The notes under the pieces were generated by a model. That model was not told the origin of the DNA, did no database searches, and saw nothing but the letters and a program-made list of their open reading frames with translations. From Telmatactis stephensoni (lineage: Eukaryota > Cnidaria > Anthozoa > Actiniaria > Isophelliidae): a stretch of DNA of 64,000 nucleotides. Of this stretch, positions 44,301 through 52,105 are shown piece after piece. Position 1 is the first letter of the stretch. Each line of letters begins with the position of its first letter. Location of the stretch: contig JALIZF010001342.1 in the NCBI GenBank assembly GCA_029948255.1, positions 124,001-188,000 on the forward strand, given 5' to 3'. The translations under genes and the position numbers were made by a program.

Positions 44301-47300
44301 AATTCCTACCGTAACCGTGCCGTACTGTGAGTGTGCCGTTTTCACAGTCATACCGGAAATCTACTCGTGTATCATACTGTGACCACGTCGTACCATAATC
44401 GTGTTGTACCGTAACCTACCGTAACCGTCGTATGCTGAATGTGTCGTACTTTGACCGTTACCGTGTCATGTTGCTACGTGACGTGACGGCGGCGTGACCG
44501 TGACTTTGTCATGTCAAGGTTTTCCACACTTACACGAATTCTACAGCACTCACCTTGGTCTGGTTAGGTCTTATACATCTGATAAAGAATGGATTACACC
44601 TGCAAACAAAAGCAAACATTTGGCTTGATCTCACAAGAAATAAATCGTGCATGATTAACTGCTGTTTGGTGAAAAGAAAACACAAAGAAAAACTATGTAG
44701 TAGTACCTTCTCATGGCAACAACGAGTCTAATCAATGAATCGTTAAACTTGGCGCAGACAGTGTTTTTGGGTACACTGTTGGATGGAGCTTTGAGTGAGT
44801 TGGCTCTACTGTTACGAACACCTTTGAGACCACCAATTTGTATTGTTGGATCTCCCAGTAAATCAGTGATGAGTTCTCTGACAAACTACAACAAGAAAAG
44901 TAGAATATGTTTTATCATCATCGCATTCATCATCGCCATCACCATCATCATCACCAGCACAGTTCTTACCTCTGTGCGACATTTACACATCAAGTCAGTC
45001 AAGTCTTGCTTGAGGCCGTCTCTATTCTTGTCCAGAAAACCACGAACCTACGCAAATATGACAAACTTTTAGTACCGACTTCGAGGTCTTAGTTTTCAGA
45101 AACAAAAACCGAATGGGCGTTAACTTAATATATCATTTGTATTTATAAGTACATTAGCTTGGATGAACAAACTAAATGTGTACGAGCGAAAGTTCGACAG
45201 AGAAAATAACGTTCGCCCAATCCATGGTGATTGAAGAAAAGTTTTGTTAGGCAAGGCTAAAAATCTACAGGATTGTTACGTGTCTACCTATTCTTTACCT
45301 GATAGGTAACTGGACCAGCAAAGTGATGTATACCAAATTCAGGAGCCTGCATTTTGGGTTTGAAATACACCTTGCTTGCTTTGTGGTACTGATGACACTT
45401 TTCCAGAAATGAAGTATCTGTGGCCTGGAAAATAAGCACGATTAGATTCCATGTAAATAATTTAGGTATGTAGAAGTGTTAAAAACGCTCCAACATCAGG
45501 CCCCCAAGTGAGCACCAATTTGAAGATCAAGATTAACCCTTATGATATGTTGTTATGACAGGCGCGAGGCACGTCATAACAACCCAGATTAGTGACCATT
45601 ACCATGTAGAGTCTCAGTGGTAGAGCATCCGACCGGTATCTGGAAGGTCACGGGTTCGATTCCTATCAGGCGGACTCGGAATTTTTCCTGAGTTCCCTGC
45701 ACAGTTAGGGACAAACTGATTACATGTCTGCTAAGATTAACTCTATGGGTGAGAGACCTTTTAACTTAATTCCTCCTTGGTTAGGTCATTCCTTAATTAT
45801 TATGCACAGCTCAAATAGAGTTAGATACCAATGGAATGCATTTCCAGCTGACAAAATTTCCATGCGAAAACGAGCTAAGTGACTTTTTTAATGATGTTAA
45901 TTCAGTGGTATAAAATGGTATAATTAACTTTCCTACGCTGGAAAAATTTTATCTCAGGACACCCATCAAAAAGTCACTTAGGTCACTTTCACAGGGAACC
46001 CTTCAAATGAAAGAAATATAAGAGGAACAGGACTTCGATGAACATCTTTGTTAACTTAATATTTAAGTTCAACATGACAGAACAAGATCTTAAATTGTGT
46101 TTACTTATAGCCTCTTGCTTATAAAATTTACAATGTTTTGAGAATGGTTTGAAGTTTAAATCGAAATACAAACACAAATGTAAGATCTTGTTCTGTCTTG
46201 TTGAACTTCAATATTAAGTTAACAAAGATGTTCATCGGAGTTCTATTCCTTTTATACCCATGGAATAACGCAAGACTGACATCGGGAGGGACACCATCCA
46301 TCTCCTGGAGCTCAACATCAGGCCCCCAAGTGAGCACCAATTTGAAGATCAAGATTAACCCTTATGATATGTTGTTATGACAGGCGCGAGGCACGTCATA
46401 ACAACCCAGATTAGTGACCATTACCATGTAGAGTCTCAGTGGTAGAGCATCCGACCGGTATCTGGAAGGTCACGGGTTCGATTCCTATCAGGCGGACTCG
46501 GAATTTTTCCTGAGTTCCCTGCACAGTTAGGGACAAACTGATTACATGTCTGCTAAGATTAACTCTATGGGTGAGAGACCTTTTAACTTAATTCCTCCTT
46601 GGTTAGGTCATTCCTTAATTATTATGCACAGCTCAAATAGAGTTAGATACCAATGGAATGCATTTCCAGCTGACAAAATTTCCATGCGAAAACGAGCTAA
46701 GTGACTTTTTTAATGATGTTAATTCAGTGGTATAAAATGGTATAATTAACTTTCCTACGCTGGAAAAATTTTATCTCAGGACACCCATCAAAAAGTCACT
46801 TAGGTCACTTTCACAGGGAACCCTTCAAATGAAAGAAATATAAGAGGAACAGGACTTCGATGAACATCTTTGTTAACTTAATATTTAAGTTCAACATGAC
46901 AGAACAAGATCTTAAATTGTGTTTACTTATAGCCTCTTGCTTATAAAATTTACAATGTTTTGAGAATGGTTTGAAGTTTAAATCGAAATACAAACACAAA
47001 TGTAAGATCTTGTTCTGTCTTGTTGAACTTCAATATTAAGTTAACAAAGATGTTCATCGGAGTTCTATTCCTTTTATACCCATGGAATAACGCAAGACTG
47101 ACATCGGGAGGGACACCATCCATCTCCTGGAGCTCAAAGTGGTTTCAAAGTGGGAGAAAGATTCTAGCTCAATAGCGTCTAAATTGCTAAGGTTTTCGTT
47201 AAGTCGCGTACTGTTTTCACGTTTCTTCTAATCTGCGTTACTCAGTTTACCTTTAAATACCAATCAGGTAGGACATTGAAGAGAAGGGGAGAGGGTACAC

Positions 47301-50300
47301 CTTCCTTCTCCCTGAAACCACTTCATTCATTAGGGGGACACACATACCCAATATCATCTTCTACCATTCTTGACTGTCATGACTGTCTTACCTTAGGGAA
47401 GTTACTCTCATCGGTCAATAGGTGCAATATACCATGGGGAGGTCTAGCTAACAAATCCAGACAAGCTTGGTTGTCAGTGTAAGTTAATTCGTGCCACTGG
47501 ATACCTTCAAGACCATACTCGTCCTAGTAGCGTAAAAGTCAAAACCCAGCATATTAATAATACACGCTTTGTTCAAATGATATATATTTGTGATTTGGTT
47601 GTATACTGGACAGTGGATAGCTTTATTTGTTCAACAAATTTTCATCCATTTGGTAAATTCTTCGTGTATCCAACACAGTCGACGGTCATTTAATAACAAA
47701 GACTCCAAGTTAGTACAACAGAACAAAGCTAACAAAGACTCTATGACCGTTCTGGTACATGAATAAAAACCTATACATGGATAAAGACATGGGTAATAAC
47801 AGATGAGGCTTTTTTATTTAAAGGGATTGGGAGTTGAATTCCTTTTAAATAGTTTACCTGTTCAAGTCTGAAGATAAACTGGTTAAAGAAGAATTGCAGG
47901 CTTTCGTTGGCGTAGTTTATACATAGCTGTTCAAAGCTGTTACTCTGAAAATCCTGCAAGATAATACATGAAAGATTAAATTAACTAGTCACTTCTTATA
48001 GAAACGGTAGAGTGTTGCGAGCTCGATCTACACCTTTATTCCTCCCTCCCTCCCTCCCTCCCTCCCTCCCTCCCTCCCTCCCTCCCTCCCTCCCTCCCTC
48101 CCTCCCTCCCTCCCTCCCTCCCTCCCTCCCTCCCTCCCTCCCTCCCTCCCTCCCTTTCTTATTTATCTCATTACACTTTCCTTTGCTTGCTCTCTTTCCT
48201 TTCCACTCTTTTTCTAAGAGTATATCTATCTATGTAAAGGACATGAAAGTAAGGCTTACCTCAAAGCCAAAGATATCCAGTATAGCTATAGACTGGCCTT
48301 GTTTACCATGGAATACAATCCCATTGATACGATTTACCAGCCACGTAAAGACTCGTGAATATAAGTTCCTTAGCAATAGCATCTCTGAAATACAATCATA
48401 CAAGTCATAATCATAAGACTATGCAGTATCCATGCCGGTTACACAGGGAAATCCTTTAAAAGTGGATAGCGTTGTCCAAAGTGTCCTTAATACAGAGGTG
48501 TCCGTTTTATAGAGGTTTCATTTACAAGGAGTGTAATGATGGATGGACAAAGAGACAGGTATCCGCATAGGGAGGTTCTCATTGTACACATTGTATAGCA
48601 AGTCAATGGTGTCTTACCGTGCATCAATTGCTTGATCTGTAGTTTCTTGGACTTGAGATCTGCTCTCCTCTTGTTTCCTATAGGAAAAGAAACAGTACAA
48701 GTTCACCTGTCTGTGCATTTGTTTTTTCTAAGTGCGGTTTGCCATTTCAATCCTGTACAGTCAACTCTCACCTTGCGCACACTCCGCTATTACGAACATC
48801 TCGCTATTACGGACATCTCGCTATCACGGACAGAAGCTAAATCCCCAGCCGGCCGAACATACAAAGAAATGTATGAAAACAACTCCCGCTATTTCGGACA
48901 ATTGCTATTACGGACTCTTGTTCGATCCCGAGGGTGTCCCCTTTAACGATAACTGACTGTAGTCTCGATTTTCACGTTTTGACTTCCCTCTAGCAAGTGT
49001 AGCTAACTAAATACCTGTGTGAATGCAATCTGATGAAGGGACGAGTTAGAGGGTACCATAACCCACCCCACCCCACCCCACCCCACCCCTGGAAGATGAT
49101 CAGTTTCAAGAAGCAAGGACATTGAGTATCATCCCTTTACGTTTATCTTCATAATGAGGAAGAAATGCAAACTTACAGTGTTTTTGTGAGTCAAAGCCTG
49201 AATAACTTCATCTCCATTCAAACCAAGTAAACGGGAAGCAATTCTTGCCTCAGTTTCATCTTTCAACACAGCGACATCATGACTTGAGGCCTGTGATAAA
49301 TAAATGCATAACTGTTTATTAAGTGTCCAAAGTCTTCTAGCGCTTGCTCACTAATTGATGGACACTGTACTCTCACACACTACAACAACATTCTGAGATT
49401 CCGTACACACAACTCTCAGCTCACTAGTTCGTTTTTGCTGAGGGAGGAAAATACGAGGACCCGTGTAGGAAAATCCTCGAAGCAAGGGAGAGAATGAAAT
49501 AACAAACTCTAGGACCAAGGAAGTGACAGGCCTGCATTCTCACCACTCCTCACTGTAACACCTTTTGTAGATACTATAATTGTGTTTCCGTTGAAGAGTT
49601 GCTCATGAGAAGCGTTTTAAGTGACTTTTTGGCGATGTTTGTTTTCTCAAATGGTTCAAAATGATACGTAATTTCTTATACATAAATATCAACGCCTGGA
49701 CACTCAGATGCTTTCTTGTACACACTTCATTTCAATGTCTTTCTGCTCAATAACTACTGTTCAAACAGATATGCTAAAAGTCACTGTATACAATATATCA
49801 CAATACAGAAATGAAACTGTGACATTCTATGAGTACATACCAGGCCTTTGTAAAATAATGCATTCCCGAGATGAAGTATACCAGCTAAAGTAGTGAAGAT
49901 CCCATCCCTCTCTGCAGCCTACACGGTACACAAGGCTAAATTCAAAATCCGACCATTTACAGTCATAAACGGGGAATTTATTGGTGTGGAGGGAATGACT
50001 GAGGGTAGCAAATGTCTACTATATAAAGCCATGTTACACTATCGTATTTAGAAACATATAAGCACAAGCAACAAACAGACTCCTTAAAGTACTGCTGATT
50101 AGAATTGTTGGCCTTTTCGCCGGTGACATGAAGCATAAACACAAGGTAACAAACACAGAAGGATGTACTGTGTAATGTACTGCTTGTATAGCAGTGCTTT
50201 CGTTTTTTCACAGCTTTTTCACAGCCTTGTGAAAGTACTTGTGTCACTAGTTGAAACAGACCTAAAGTTACAACTGTTAATCATCCTTGAAGCCAAATAT

Positions 50301-52070
50301 TGTTATTTTGGCACAACGTTTTTTGGGACGTTGTACATAGACCTTACAGTGATTCTAAGGACATCCATAGCGGACATCACGTGACTAAATGTTAACTTGT
50401 CATTCTTGCTTGGGATGAGACTTGTACGGCCCTAAATCAATAGATACAATGATAACATCAACAAACAGCCAAGTATGTCAGTATGTATGTCAAGTATGTG
50501 TGACAATGTTTTCCTATTTCAATTTGACAAACCTCTAGAAGAATGATCTGTTTTGTTTTGAAACTCATTGGATTATCATCGTTATTCCTTTGGAATGCTT
50601 ACGATTTTTTTGAAGAGTAAAAACAAAAGAAGATGAATCCTCTAGAGGTTTTTAATGCTGAATTGGGAAAACATTGTGACGCATGAATTAGGTCTATTCA
50701 ATGACAAACCACTAGAGGAATGGTTAGCTACTGTGTTGAAACTCATCAGATTATTGTCATTACTCCTTTAGGATACTCATAGGACATGACGAAGAGTAAA
50801 AAAACAAAAGAAAATGAATCCTCTAAAGGTTTGTCATATTGAATTGGGAAAAGATTGTGACACAATGGATTAGGTCAATATTGCTGTCAGACTAAAAGCA
50901 AGTTTTATCCATCCACTCCACATAGACATTCAGTCTCATTCAGTCATCCATTTGCCCACTCACTCTCTAATGCATCCATCATATTAAATCATTCACTGAT
51001 TTTGTAATCCATCCATTTCTTCTAACATCCATTCACTCATTTTGCAATTTATCTACACATTTATTTATTCCCAATTTCTTTATAAATTATATATTTATTC
51101 ATCTGTTCCTTTATTTACTCATTGATAATTATATTCTTTAATTTATCACACCTTTCATCCATTCATTCTTTAATTCTTTAATTCATTTTCTTATTCATTC
51201 ATTCAACTATTCACCCACCCATTTATTCATCTTCCTAATCAATAACACATTCATCAGTTCATTTGCCCATTTATTCATTCAATCAATCATTGTATTCTTA
51301 TTCACTCATCCATGCATTCACTATCCATCCCTCCCTCCATCCCTTACTCCCTCCCTTCTCCCTCCCTCCCTCCATTCATTCATTCATGATTAATTGATTG
51401 ATTGATTGATTCATTTATTTAATTATCCATTTATTTACCTGGTTTAAGTATGAGTAGTCATCTGCATTCTTTAGAGAAAGCTTGGCTTTGGTTTCTGGAG
51501 GCAGTCCAGCCAGCATCTCATAAAAGATGTGGTAATTCCTCTCATCAGATGACTAGAATCAGAATATCAAAACTCATCAAATCTTGATTTTTTCCCCCGG
51601 ATTGCAGGGATCATTGCAACACAAACTTTCCTTGTTGTCTCTTTTTTGTGGAGAGGCTTTGAAAGTAACATTATTTGATGGGATATCGGTAAAAACAAAA
51701 GTGGCAGATAAATATCAATCATTAATCATCATAATATTACCTACCTGACCAACAATCCTTGATCTCTCAAGAAGATATTCAGAAATACGACCACTGCAGA
51801 TTGAGCCAGAACTGTGAAAAAGTAAGAATCAAAGTTAAGGTACATTAGACTTAAGTATATAGGGCAAGATGGGTTATTGTATAATAAATCACAGTATAAA
51901 TACCTGCCAAAGTAGATTTCTAGGTATTTTCCAAATCTGCTGGAATTGTCATTCTTGACAGTCTTGGCATTTCCAAAGGATTCCAGCAATGGAGTGGCCT
52001 CTACAATCTGTAGTAAATTTGTAGTATAAATATTATTGGCACTACTGCCAGCAATAGATACTGTACTTGC

Positions 52071-52105
<35 letters not shown>

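Noticed and set aside
45989..46177. 62-codon frame, present again at 46811-46999
   Set aside because: It is identical only because it lies in the 822-bp duplication, overlaps a hairpin arm and resembles no protein.
48012..48410. 132-codon frame with Pro-Ser-Leu repeats
   Set aside because: It is the translation of a (CCCT)n microsatellite.
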